64,000 nt of DNA, from positions 33,345,501 through 33,409,500 of the forward strand of contig NC_080560.1 of assembly GCF_030253575.1 (NCBI RefSeq), read 5' to 3'. This document shows positions 22,532 through 32,781 of this stretch, one piece after another. The first letter of the stretch is position 1, and each line of letters begins with the position of its first letter. The notes under the pieces are model-generated. The model was not told the origin of the DNA and did not search any database. It saw nothing but the letters and a program-made list of their open reading frames with translations. The stretch comes from Rhododendron vialii (Eukaryota; Streptophyta; Magnoliopsida; Ericales; Ericaceae). The position numbers and the translations under genes are program-made.

Positions 22532-23490
22532 GGAAAAAAACCAAAATGGTCCTTGTAGTTTATTGTTTGTGTCAACTTGGTCTCTGCAGTTTGAATTGAC
22601 TCGATTTACACTTTGTAGTTTCCATTTTGTTTCAACTTGGTCCAATTACTAACTGTTATTAGCCTCCGTTAACCCTAAACACAAATGGGTCCATTTTCTA
22701 GTGAATTACCGAACCCTTTCTTCTCTAACTTTGCAGACCTAAAGCCTTTTCTTAAAAAGTAAAATAGTCACTTTTTTCTAAAAATCGGACTCTCTGGCCC
22801 ATGCTCTTTTTTTTAAAATATTTGAATTATTCTTCCAATATTCAAAAGGAGACTAGACACACCTAAACTTTATGCTCGGTGGAGACTCTAAGTTTTTTTC
22901 TAAACCCCTTTTGTGGCCCGAACTATGGCCGAACCTGATTCTCCTTTACCCGGAAATATGTAGGTAGCTTGATGAAAGCTCGGTCCCTTTTTAAAATAAA
23001 AACTACTTCATTTTCTAAAATTCATACATTTTTTAAAAATATCCAAACCTTTTTTAGCAAACACAAAACTCCTCATTTTTTTTTCTTTTCAAGAACCACA
23101 TCGCAATCCATAGGAATCGAATCACTTATTCAGGCTCTCATCTCTCTCACTCCTTCCCCCCGAAGGCGAACGAGACATGTTTTGGTCGAAAGTGAAATCC
23201 CAGGTGTGACAAATGGAGAATGTAAGCCGTGAAAAAATGGAGAAGGAAACAATGAGGCTCTGTGTTTTGGTTCAGAGGTATATTAGAATAAGAGAAGAAT
23301 GTCAGATTATGGTTTTAACCTTAGAAAAGGGGCCCATTCGTGTCTGGCGTTAACGGAGTCTAACGGTAGTTAGTAATTGGACCACGTTGGAACAAAATGA
23401 AAACTACAGAGTGTAAATCGAGCCAATTGAAACTGCAGGGATCAAGTTGACACAAATACTAAACTATAAGGACCATTTCGGTTTTTTTCC
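22532..23490. mobile_element. Long-TIR element (Mutator-like, non-autonomous)
   Basis: GGAAAAAAACCAAAATGGTC at the left is inverted as GACCATTTCGGTTTTTTTCC at the right. Inverted similarity continues about 160 bases inward (AACTTGGTCCAATTACTAAC versus TAGTTAGTAATTGGACC, and TCCGTTAAC versus GTTAACGGA). Both sides are flanked by runs of A that hide or form the target duplication. Long TIRs and a size of about 1 kb without transposase fit a MULE-derived element. Confidence 0.7.
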
Positions 23491-23984
23491 AAAAAAAAAA
23501 AAATCAACTTTTCTATAACTTTCTCTGTGTTCAGCAGGAAAGTTGTAGACCCGCAACTTTACCACTGGAAAATACTTTCGTGCAAAATAAGTTTTGCTAA
23601 AATTGTGGAATTCTAGTTTTCCTGCAAAATTTCTTGTCAATAGAACAAACACAAGAAATTAGATTTCATTTTCTTCTGTTTCACCTAACTTCACTTTTCC
23701 TGATAAACAATTTCCCACACAACATATTTGACAACTGAACGGAGCAACATTCCCGATAACTGAACGGAGCCCAACAAAAGTTTTATGTCCTTTTCAAAAA
23801 AATATAAATTCCCATGGATACACAATCAGAATATATGAAATGATTGAAAGCCCATTAACCAGTTTTTGGACTTGGGTTTCGTGAGAAGTTTCCCAACCCA
23901 ATTGGGCCAGAGCAGCCCATTTTCCACGTACAAGGGGAAAAACAACAACAAACGTATTCAAAAAATCATAGCAAAAAGTAAAAG

Positions 23985-24056
23985 CGCCGTTGCAGGGGAT
24001 CGAACCCGGGTCACCCGCGTGACAGGCGGTAATACTTACCACTATACTACAACGAC
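23985..24056 (-). tRNA. tRNA-Asp (GTC), possibly decaying
   Basis: The complement folds as a 72-base tRNA: acceptor GTCGTTG paired with CAACGGC, D-arm TAGTATAGTGGTAAGTA, anticodon GTC in loop CTGTCAC, and T-loop TTCGATC. It closely resembles plant tRNA-Asp. Two stem positions look wrong: the first anticodon-stem pair is A opposite G (usual CCCGC/GCGGG), and the T-stem has C opposite T (CCGGG against CCCTG). Either it is a variant gene or an early pseudogene. Confidence 0.85.
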
Positions 24057-24852
24057 TTTGTTGTCAGTGCACTCCAAAATACATTATATCACTTAAAACC
24101 TTATTAATTATTTATTCTTCTCCATTTGATTCTACCAATTCCTTCCAGCCTTATTTATTTACTAGCAAATTGCCCGTGCCGGCACTATCAACGATGATCC
24201 ATTCCACACTACCTACTTTTTTTTTTTTTAGGATTCAAATTCAACTATAAACCAAACTAATACCATGTTGCATTGGTACGAATCAAATTCAGGCATAACA
24301 TAAACCTTCAGTAATGGAGTCTAACCCGTTCATGGAAAGTTGGGCGTGTCGCATCCATGTTCCTCCTCATGAAACGTCATTCTGCGGTACTACTATATTG
24401 TATAGATTTTAACAATTGATGTTCTTTTATATCGTGTATATTAAGAATCTTTTTTTTTTGTTTTTTTTAGATGTTGGCATAGATAAATGTGCGTAGCCGT
24501 GCGGGTTTGATACAAGTTCATAATAAATGTACAAAGAATTGAACTAGGGAAAATGACTAGAGATTTTCAAAAGCAATTATGAAGTGTTACCAAAATAAGA
24601 GCTGTGTATGGTTTTTTTTCCTACTCCATGGAAGGAAAGATTTTATTGAACACATGATAAGGGGACATCAAGGAAAAAAAAGATAAGGTGCAAGTGTTGT
24701 TCTATTGTTTTGCTTGAAAGCACCAAAATTAAGTACCATAACTTTTATTCCATAAATGAGATAAATTTTACTCACTTTATTACACTCCTATTGATTTGTT
24801 ATCCGTACATGTATGGTAATGAAATTAGTGAAAGGGATTGCCTGTTGTACTC

Positions 24853-24860
24853 TATAAATA
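24853..24860 (+). promoter_or_regulatory. TATA box of defensin-like gene A
   Basis: TATAAATA lies 82 bases before the ATG at 24935, in a segment (TGTACTCTATAAATAGTCAT) shared exactly with the second copy at 28230. Confidence 0.7.
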
Positions 24861-24934
24861 GTCATCTGGTTCTTCTTTTAAAATGCATACAAAACTAAAA
24901 GACTTCAAATTAATTAAGTACCTTATTCATTGAG

Positions 24935-25573
24935 ATGGCTAAGTTTGATTTCAGGCTTTTTGTGTTACTTTTGACAGGTATATATACTCTTTCTTTTTAT
25001 ACTTTCTTTGAATGTTATATGATAGATATTCTGATCAATCCTCGTACAACGTAAAAGGAGACCCACGAGGGTCCGGCTTAATTATCCGAGCCATTCACTT
25101 TGTCGGCCAATGGTGGAAATAAATGTTTCAAGAGAAATGGATGGGGACATTGGTGTCAGAAGAGAAATGGATGGTCAATGTTTGACGGTTCATTTCTCTT
25201 ATGACCAATCCAATTCCATCAAATCCTTCCTAACACCCAATTAATCTGACATAACTAAAATATTATTGGCTTGGATCATAAGTTGAGATCATGGTAGATC
25301 TTCTTTTACGTATATCACAACTAACTTACGGCCAATTAATTGGATTTTTGTAATGAATTTTGCTACGTACAAGCAGTTGTTCTAATGATGGTTGATCAAG
25401 CGAAAGCCGAGGTCTGCCAGGATACGTTGGATCCCAACGGTTGCAACGCTCCAGCTTGTCGTCAACGATGTCGGGACATTCACAGGGGACAAGGACTGTG
25501 TGTTCAATCCGAGAATGCTGAAGGCCATTTCTTCTACCAATGTGTTTGTTACTATACCTACCAATGCGTGTAG
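24935..25573 (+). CDS. Secreted defensin-like (DEFL) cysteine-rich peptide A, 79 aa
   Basis: Exon 1 (24935-24977) encodes MAKFDFRLFVLLLT and exon 2 (25377-25573) continues VVLMMVDQAKA, together a signal peptide of about 25 residues with likely cleavage after AKA. The intron splits the signal peptide with phase 1, the usual design of plant DEFL genes. The mature part of about 54 residues has eight Cys at 28, 37, 42, 46, 56, 70, 72 and 78. C42-x3-C46 and C70-x-C72 form the core of the cysteine-stabilised alpha-beta motif. The peptide is probably secreted and may act in defence or in reproductive signalling; sequence alone cannot decide. Its partner (28309-29009) is a tandem duplicate. The downstream flank is interrupted by a solo-LTR-like insertion at 25757. 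Confidence 0.85.
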
Positions 25574-25756
25574 CAAACTTATAAGCTATATATGGTGATG
25601 TACCCCAAAATCTAAATAAAAACTTAGTATTTGTTAATGTTGAGAGAGATCAAATTTATCAATCTTGAGATGGTTGCCTGCCTTGAAATGGAAACCTTAT
25701 CCGACCGTTGGAATTGGCTCCTCTCGTGGCTATATATTCGTATCTCGTTGTCTTGT

Positions 25757-27585
25757 TGTTTCCCACTTTTCTGCCGCATAGACGTGAGCGGAAAATTTAT
25801 GGCTTGTGCGGTACGAGTGCAGGCGTGTAAGGATTTGTCGTCGTCCAACATATGAAAGGCGTGAACGCCTTGATCTGACTTCGTATGTAGTGCGAATGCT
25901 TGTGATCCAAAGGGTGAGGCCACAAAGAGGTTCGTAGTTTGCCACAATGAAGTGGACTCAGAATTTTTCAACCGTGTGAGAAAAAGTAGAGAACACAAAT
26001 AAAAAATAATAACTTTATTATATCGGAATAATAAAATTTGTGCAAAATTTGAGTTTGAAATTACCTTTTTTTTTAAAAAGAAGGTTAAGAAAGAAAGCGG
26101 AACGGAGCCTCAATCCGTAAAGCCCCAGAATTGTACTTCATGCCAATCCACGGTGCTGCCATGTGTCCCATGCCCACGGATCCACTTTCTATAATGGGAG
26201 TTACTAGCGGTTACTCCCCTGTTTTGGAGCCAAAAATCAGTTAATTAAGTCTCCACTCCCTTGTGCCGTAGAAGTAGTAGCAGTTAGGGCTGCAAACGAA
26301 CATAGCGACTCGCGAGCGGCTCACAGCTCGGTTTGTTGGTGACTCGTTCAAGTTCAGGTCGAAAGTTAAACGAACGAGCTCGAGCTGATTTTTTCAACTC
26401 GTTTTGTAATCGAGCCGAGCTCGAGCTAGAATAACGGCTTGAGTGGACTATATACTTAAGTTTAGGGTTTTATTGTTATTTCATAATTTGGTCTTTCCGT
26501 TTTCACTTTCTAATCAACCAAGGGAGGCGAGAGCACACGCACACCAATACACCCCAGCTCTATGGTCGCCGATCCCACCTCCCCAAATCAACGCACCCAT
26601 CGCCGATCTTCCACCGCCGGTCGCCGATCTTCCTCCTCCTTGCACGGGTAGTTTCTCTCTCTCTGTCTCTCGACCTCTTCCACCGCCAGTCGCCGATCTA
26701 GAGGGAGAGAGAGACTGTGGTTCCCAGATCTTGGCCTCCTCGTAATGGAAGGCTTTAGTCATTTATAAAATCCTAAAAAACGAGACTGAAAATGACTGCT
26801 CCCCAGATCTTGAGATTGGAAGCAAAGAAATTTGATGGCTGTTTTTTTTTTTTTCTGTGTAAGATCCAATTTTGGTAAACTTTCATGGATTTGGGGATAT
26901 TTTTTGTTCCAGGCTTGCAACTTTTTTTTTGGTGAATGATTCTTCATGCGAATTTCTTACATTGGTTCTTAAAAATGATAGACCGATAGAATTAGATGAT
27001 TGTTTTGATTGAATGTGATATCTGGATTGCAAAAAATGAATGTGGAACCTTTTAACGAGCTCAAGCTCGAGCCGAGCTGGCTCGTTCATGTACTACCGAG
27101 TTCAGTCGAGCTGAGCTCGAGCTTTGGAAATGATTAACGAGCCGAGCTCGAGCCCAGATTTTCCAGCTTGAGCCTCCCTATAAATGATCGAGCCGAGCTT
27201 GAACACGTTAAAACTCGACTCGACTCGTTTGCAGTCCTACGTAGAACTAGCAAATAATGGGCTTCAGAAACTTCCAATGGAACACCAAGATGCCCAGTGT
27301 CCTGACTATTTGCTTTTCTGAAGGCATAACCCACCAATTTCACATCTTGTTCGGCCAACTCCACCTTATCCGAACAAGTTAATGTCAATGGAAAGATTAT
27401 TTGGTGCATCTCGCTCCACTTGAACGGCTTTATTAATCGGGCCTTGCTTCAAATTGTAGAATGAATGTGGCCCATTAATTTTTATCATGATAAACTCATA
27501 AAAAATCGGCCCGATTTAATTAAGAATTAATTAAATGACCCTTCAGCACTGGCCCAAGGTTTGGTGTCAAAAACGGGTGTAAGCA
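25757..27585. mobile_element. Apparent solo LTR splitting duplication copy A
   Basis: The inserted DNA starts TGTTTCCCAC and ends GGGTGTAAGCA (TG...CA) and is flanked by CTTGT on both sides (25752-25756 and 27586-27590). The second duplication copy has CTTGT once at this place (29187-29191 region) and runs straight on into CTAGTGTGG, so it serves as the empty site. After subtracting a nested hAT-type element the insertion is about 870 bases, suitable for a solo LTR. No primer site or coding frame is seen. A non-LTR origin is not excluded. Confidence 0.65.
26285..27240. mobile_element. hAT-like element rich in GAGCTCGAGC words
   Basis: The ends are TAGGGCTGCAAACGA and the complement CGTTTGCAGTCCTA. 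Both sides contain dense GAGCCGAGCTCGAGC-type repeats, typical subterminal sites of a widespread plant hAT family. The flanking 8 bases are GTAGCAGT and GTAGAACT (6 of 8 match), a diverged duplication. The interior includes a Pro/Ser-rich open frame near 26520-26740 with repeated CGCCGATCTTCC words; it may be a captured gene fragment but matches no family I know. Confidence 0.65.
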
Positions 27586-27590
27586 CTTGT

Positions 27591-27775
27591 ACTAGTGTGG
27601 CAACCCAGAAGATTGGTGAGAAATCAGTGGCGAGCTGAGAGCAGAAAGAGCTAGAGAACCAGAGCGAAGTGAGAGAGGGAGTTGAGTCCAGATACGGACG
27701 GTATTGTGCGATCCTTCTCCGATAATTTTTTTGTACGATTGTATGTTACGCATGGTAGGGGGGTTGGGTGGCTTT
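27591..27775. repeat. Tail of duplication copy A
   Basis: ACTAGTGTGGCAACCCAGAA through TTACGCATGGTAGGGG matches 29195-29365 at high identity. It is the remainder of the defensin-gene duplication unit, displaced from its body by the insertion at 25757-27585. Copy B starts about 100 bases further on. Confidence 0.8.
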
Positions 27776-28229
27776 TGCTATGATCAACTACATCTATAAT
27801 ATCAGAAACAACCAAAACCGATCTCTACAACGGGCATGACATACGTGCCTCGCACGTCGCCATGCTCATAGTAAACATACAAGGAATTGAACTAGGGAAA
27901 ACGACTAGAGATCTTCAAAAGCAATTGTGAAGTGTTACCAAAATAAGTGGTGTGTATGTGTTTTTTTTTTTCCCCTACTCCATGGAAGGAAAGATTTTAT
28001 TGAACACATGATAAGCGGACATCGAGGGGAAAAAAGGATCATAAGGTGCGAGTGTTGTACTATTGTTTTGCTTGAAAGCACCAAAATTAAGTACCATAAC
28101 TTTTATTCCATAAATGAGATAAATTACTCACTTTATTACACTCCCATAAGTGGCTTTCCAAAAAAACTTGATTTGTTATCCGTACATATATGGTAATGAA
28201 ATTAGTGAAAGGGATTGCCTGTTGTACTC

Positions 28230-28237
28230 TATAAATA
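28230..28237 (+). promoter_or_regulatory. TATA box of defensin-like gene B
   Basis: TATAAATA, 79 bases before the ATG at 28309, in the same context as in copy A, so the core promoter was duplicated with the gene. Confidence 0.7.
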
Positions 28238-28308
28238 GTCATCTGGTTCTTCTTGTAAAAATGCATACAAAAATAAAAGACTTCAAATTAAGCATCTTAT
28301 CCGTTGAG

Positions 28309-29009
28309 ATGGCTAAGTTTGATTTCAGGGTTTTTGTGTTACTTTTGACAGGTATGTAATCTTTCTTTTTATACTACTTCTTAATTTGAATTTCATATGA
28401 TAGATGCTTCTCATGTGATCGATCCTCGTACAATGTAAAAGGAGATCCACGAGGATCCCATTTAATTATCCAAGTTGTTCATTTTGTTGGTCTCAAGGTG
28501 CTCTTCGTCTATGAAAAGAATCAGATCGATGGACATCAATGTTACAGGAGAAATGGATGGGGACATTGCTGTCAGAAGAGAAATGGATGTCCATGTTTGA
28601 CAGTTCATTTCTTTTATGACCAATCCAATTCCATCAAATTAATCCTTACTGGCGCCCAATTAACCTGACTTAATAAAAAATATGGTCGGCTTGGATCATA
28701 AGGGTGAGACCATGGTAGATCTTCTTTTACGTATACCACAACTAACTTACGGCCAATTAACTTGATTTTTGTAACGAATTTTGCTACGTACAAGCAGTTG
28801 TTCTAATGGTGGTTGATCAAGCGAAAGCGAAAGCCGAAGTCTGCGAGGATAAGTTGAATCGTTGCGCAGACGCTGCAGACGCTGAACTTTGTCGTAAACA
28901 ATGCGGGTACATTCACGGGGGAAAAGGACAATGTGTTGAAACCGAGAACTCTGGAGGCGGTTTCTCCTACAGATGTGTTTGTTACTATGAATGTCATCAT
29001 GATCAGTAG
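28309..29009 (+). CDS. Secreted defensin-like (DEFL) cysteine-rich peptide B, 84 aa
   Basis: Exons 28309-28351 and 28798-29009 give MAKFDFRVFVLLLT plus VVLMVVDQAKAKA as signal peptide, then a mature peptide with eight Cys at 30, 37, 46, 50, 60, 74, 76 and 80. C46-x3-C50 and C74-x-C76 preserve the alpha-beta core. Signal peptide, intron and promoter are nearly identical to gene A, but the mature part has diverged strongly: ADAADAE insertion, spacing x6/x8 rather than x8/x4 between the first Cys residues, and a different tail (CHHDQ). This pattern suggests rapid change of the secreted part after duplication. It appears intact. It likely acts outside the cell; the target is unknown. Confidence 0.85.
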
Positions 29010-29595
29010 CAAACTTATAAGCTATATACAGTGATGTACCCCAAAATCTAAATAAAAACTTAGTATCTGTTAATGTTGAGAGAGATCAAATTTATCAATC
29101 TTAAGATGCTTGCCTGCCTTGAAATGGAAACCTTATCCGACCGTTGGAATTGGCTCCTCTCGTGGCTATATATTCGTATCTCATTGTCTTGTACGAACTA
29201 GTGTGGAAACCCAGAAGATTGGTGAAAAATTAGCGGTGAGCCGAGAGCAGAAAGAGCTCGAGAACCAGAGCGATGTGAGAGAGGGAGTTGAGTCCAGATA
29301 CGGACGGTGTGGTGTGATCCTTCTCTGAGAATTTTTTGTACGACTGTGTGTTACGCATGGCAGGGGTGGTCCGGGTGGCTTTACCACTAGTATAGGGAGT
29401 TCGCCCTGGGTTCGATAAAAGCACCGAAAAATACATATAAACTATTTTTTTTTTAGTATTGTCGGCACGTGATCACCCATGTGGAGCTAAAATAAGTGAA
29501 AGTTTAGTTAAATTTGAAACTCCCGACCGAATGAACCGGTTTGGTTGCGAAATTTGTTAAAAACAGAACCAAACCAGAACGTATTTCACCCCTAC

Positions 29596-30167
29596 TTAGG
29601 CGAAGATTGAGATTTGCATCCAACACCACCTGTCTCTCACCCTCGACACTGATGGGAGGAGGAGATTCCCACACAAACACAAGCACAATTTTATTCGAAA
29701 GCTTGGACATGTCGGATCGTTCGATTCACTGAAGCAAATCTTGGAGGATATGAGAATTATGCGAAAAGAGATTTGTATGATGAAGCTATTGGTGTCCTTG
29801 ATACCATGGAACAAGTATTTCTGGTGAAACCGGGGATCGAGCTTATGCTTCTTCATATCGTCATATTAAGTTTAGTTATAACTTCTGGCCTGTTAAATGT
29901 TCTTGTTGATGGAAAAAAGTTCGAACCGGCGGAAAGTGTTTGCTCCATGATGGTTTACTAGAGGAGTTAAACCTGATGTTTCAACGTTCAACGTCGCGAT
30001 AAAAGGCTCTGTGTAAATCCCATCAAACTAGGTCTGCCGTTTCAATGATCGAAGATCTGTCTAACTATGGTTTGGCACCGGATGATACCACCACCGTGAA
30101 AGGATATATTGAGGAAGGGAATTTGGAAACTGCGCTTAGAATCAGGGAGGAAATGATCATAGCATAG
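29596..30167 (+). pseudogene. Pentatricopeptide-repeat (PPR) protein relic
   Basis: Fragments read in changing frames as LRFASNTT, KLGHV...SLKQILEDM, YDEAIGVLDTMEQVF-VKPG, LLNVLVDGKK, then RGVKPDVSTFNV, SAVSMIEDLSNYGLAPDD and YIEEGNLETALRIREEM. These are PPR units and resemble the N-terminal and internal parts of the Arabidopsis At3g53700 (MEE40) type, an organelle-targeted RNA-binding protein. Frameshifts, stops and internal deletions (for example TAG after MMVY near 29961) make it non-functional. No intron is visible, which fits a decayed copy of an intronless gene or a retrocopy. The name is by motif resemblance only. Confidence 0.75.
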
Positions 30168-30587
30168 CACACAAAACTCTTACAATTACAGTCTCTCATT
30201 ATCTCTCTCTCTTTAGATAACCTTACATTTACGTGGAAAAACTCACAAAATCAAGCACGTAATTTCAAAAGTCTTTACCTAGTGCTCCATGTTTTTCGTT
30301 TTTTGGCTTCTTCTCCCAAATCTAATCTTTGACTAAATCTTCTCCACTTGTCTTTGAAGCTTATCACATCTAACACGTTATTGTGCATCAAGCTTACTTT
30401 TCAACAGACAGTTGGGTCTAAAATAGTAGGAACGTGTACAAATACTTTACACGCGTATGGATTTGAGAAAGTATTTAAAAGCAAATTAAAAACAAATAAT
30501 GGGTTAAGAGTTAATAGTGATTAATGAGCACATCAACAGAGTTAAGAAAGTATTTGGATACAAATTTTGTTTTGCAGGAGAAGGAAT

Positions 30588-30659
30588 GGGCATTTGGTCT
30601 AGTGGTATGATTCTCGCTTAGGGTGCGAGAGGTCCCGAGTTCAATTCTCGGAATGCCCC
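30588..30659 (+). tRNA. tRNA-Pro (AGG)
   Basis: A complete 72-base cloverleaf: acceptor GGGCATT/AATGCCC, D-arm with TGGTCTAGTGGTATGA, anticodon AGG at 30620-30622 in the loop TTAGGGT, T-arm CCGAG-TTCAATT-CTCGG. It is followed by a C run and then a T-rich stretch suitable as pol III terminator (near 30671-30683). All stems pair. It decodes proline CCU codons. Confidence 0.95.
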
Positions 30660-31488
30660 CCCCCTGTTAATTTAATTTTTTTGTTTTACTGTTATTTCTT
30701 CCTTTCCTAGCAGTCAATTGTCATTTCCCTTGGTGTGAATATGGTATGAATACAAACTTGTTTGTAATCGCAAAGTAATGAGCTCCGGTTCAGTTTGGAT
30801 GATTGGATCTGTCTTGCTTTGGGCTATTCTGGATTCACTCGAGACCCGCAACAATGATCCAAAATTTACGTTGGCATTAATATGATAGAGTCCTCGGAAT
30901 TTCACGCCAAAAATGAGCTTGATCAAATTAAACGACAATGATTGCATAAAGACCATATTTGCTGTATAAGAAAACAAAACAAAAACTGACAGCATAATTG
31001 TTTTTGAAGCTGAATCAGGTATTTTATTCCTTCACAAAGCTTAAACCGTTATTCTCTCCCTCTCTCGACTGAAAACAGTTCTTGAAGAAAAATACGTCTT
31101 ACGGACGAAAAGCAGAAGCCCATTATCGCAAAGGTAATGCTCATTTTGGGTCCCACTTCAATGATCGAAACTATTTATTTTGTTCAAATTTATTTGTTAG
31201 GAGATCATGCAAAAAATGAATTCAATCGGATATCGCTAGGCGCTTGATCTGAAAGTTACATTTTCTAGTTGATAATTTTAAAGGCAAAAAAAAAAAAAAA
31301 CTTGTAGATGAAGAAGCCCTTACAGAGATCCGATTGGTATAGAATTTTTCGCATTGTCTCCTAACAAATGAAACTTGACAAAATGAAAAGTTTTCATCGT
31401 TAAAATGAGGAGCACAATGAGTTTACGTACCCCCTCAAAGAAGATGAACATAGTGTGGATGAATGAAATTGTTCTCTACATCAACCCC
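30660..31488. other. Intergenic DNA between tRNA-Pro and COPT
   Basis: No gene recognised. The stretch nearest to the COPT stop codon (31489) would contain its 3' untranslated region and polyadenylation signals on the minus strand. A 93-aa minus frame at 30714-30995 has no known domain. Confidence 0.4.
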
Positions 31489-31977
31489 TCATTGGCTCAT
31501 TGGAAGATCAGAAGTTCTACGCAACTCCTTCAAAACCCGGCTCCCGAAAAGCGAGAACCCAACTGCATGACCTAGAACCGCCGCAATAAACACTCCACCG
31601 TTGTACGACATGACAGCCAGAATCACCATGTATACAAACCCGGCCCGAACCGCGTGAATGCCGGTCTGAAACAACCCTGACGCAACCCGGTTCGCCCCTG
31701 GCTTGATATGCTCGCAGTGAGAGAGCCACTCGACGAGCACGGCTAACCCGAATACAAAGATCAGGGCCAAGGCGTACATGACCGTGCTCGACCCGGGCCA
31801 ACCCGAGAAAAGAAACTCCGCATTTTTGCCCCAGTAGAATGCCACGTGCATCAGTACACTTCTGTGGTGCACGTGACCGGCGGTGGCGTTGTACCACGCC
31901 GCCATCGGTAGTGCGCCGCGGATGTTGTGATGCATTATTTCCATATTGGTGGGGTGGAGTTGTGGTTGATTTTTCAT
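31489..31977 (-). CDS. COPT/Ctr-family copper transporter, 162 aa, intronless
   Basis: The protein belongs to the Ctr copper uptake family. It has a Met/His-rich N-terminus (MEIMHH at 12-17, HVHH at 35-38), the family block LMHVAFYWGKNAEFLFSGWPG at 42-62, and three membrane segments at about 65-85, 112-127 and 128-146, with GxxxG (GHAVG) in the third. Ctr proteins work as trimers importing Cu(I) at the plasma membrane or an internal membrane. The copper-gating MxxxM in the second helix usually reads MLAVM in plants; here it is ILAVM (I119 to M123), with a Met displaced to 117. Length and intronless structure fit the family. The start is chosen as the longest frame; M12 is an alternative. There is no C-terminal Cys motif. 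Localisation is not decided by sequence. Confidence 0.93.
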   Translation of the reverse strand: MKNQPQLHPTNMEIMHHNIRGALPMAAWYNATAGHVHHRSVLMHVAFYWGKNAEFLFSGWPGSSTVMYALALIFVFGLAVLVEWLSHCEHIKPGANRVASGLFQTGIHAVRAGFVYMVILAVMSYNGGVFIAAVLGHAVGFSLFGSRVLKELRRTSDLPMSQ

Positions 31978-32338
31978 TGAAGATGGATGGTTAAATAAGT
32001 GAGGAAGTTCAAAAGAATGGGGAGGGGGAAAAGGGAGGGAGATATTATTCTCACTGCCTCTTTGGGGCCGGTTGTGGTTCCAAGTGCCAGACTAGAGAGT
32101 GTGTTGCACGTCTAATATTCTTTCAATTTGGTTAATTGCACTAGCTCTTTGAATTTTGCAATTTTCTCACCTTTTCCTTATAGTTCCGTTCAATTGCACG
32201 AAAATAATGGAAAAATCAACTTTTTTGTAACTTTCTGTGTGTTTAATTATCAAGAAAATTATAGAACCCACCTTTTTAATTTTTTCACTGAAAAACACTT
32301 TCACGATATATATTTTGGCAAAATTGGATTACCAATGG

Positions 32339-32772
32339 GGACTGGGGGAAGCTGCTGTGCAGATTCGTGCTGCACAGCGTGCTGCGCACCCTCCGGGGAG
32401 CCTTGCCGGCATCGGTCCGGCGATCGGAGACGTTCACCGCGTAGAGCTCATCGAGTTCTACGCATACGCCAAAAATCAGCTTGATCAAATATTGTTAAGT
32501 GTCTCATCGGAATATATATAACTTGAAAAAAATAAATCCTAATGGATACAAAACACTGGATCAAAACCACTGAATCCATTTTTTTCAAGTTATATGTGTT
32601 CAGATGAGACACTTATCGATATTTAATTGAGCTGATTTTTGACGCACACGTACAACTCGATGAGCTCTACGCGATGAACGTCTCCGATCGCCGGACCGAT
32701 GCCGGCAAGGCTCGCCAGCGGGTGCGCAGCACGTTGCGCAGCACGAAGCTGCACAGCAGCTTCCCCCGGTCC
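32339..32772. mobile_element. GC-rich fold-back MITE (MULE type)
   Basis: Arms of about 190 bases are near-perfect inverted copies (GGACTGGGGGAAGCTG at the left, CAGCTTCCCCCGGTCC at the right) around an A/T-rich centre. The perfect 9-base duplication TACCAATGG flanks it at 32330-32338 and 32773-32781, the length made by Mutator-like transposases. The arms are GC-rich (GCCGGCATCGGTCCGGCGATC-like), in strong contrast with the surrounding DNA. It lies about 360 bases upstream of the COPT start codon, in that gene's promoter region. Open frames across it are mirror images, not genes. Confidence 0.9.
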
Positions 32773-32781
32773 TACCAATGG

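Noticed and set aside
31517-31897. 126-aa minus-strand Arg-rich frame
   Set aside because: Alternative frame of the COPT gene; the COPT frame is clearly the real one.
32128-32521. Ala/Arg-rich frames at 32237-32521 and 32623-32811
   Set aside because: They are mirror readings of the two arms of the palindromic MITE, not a gene pair.
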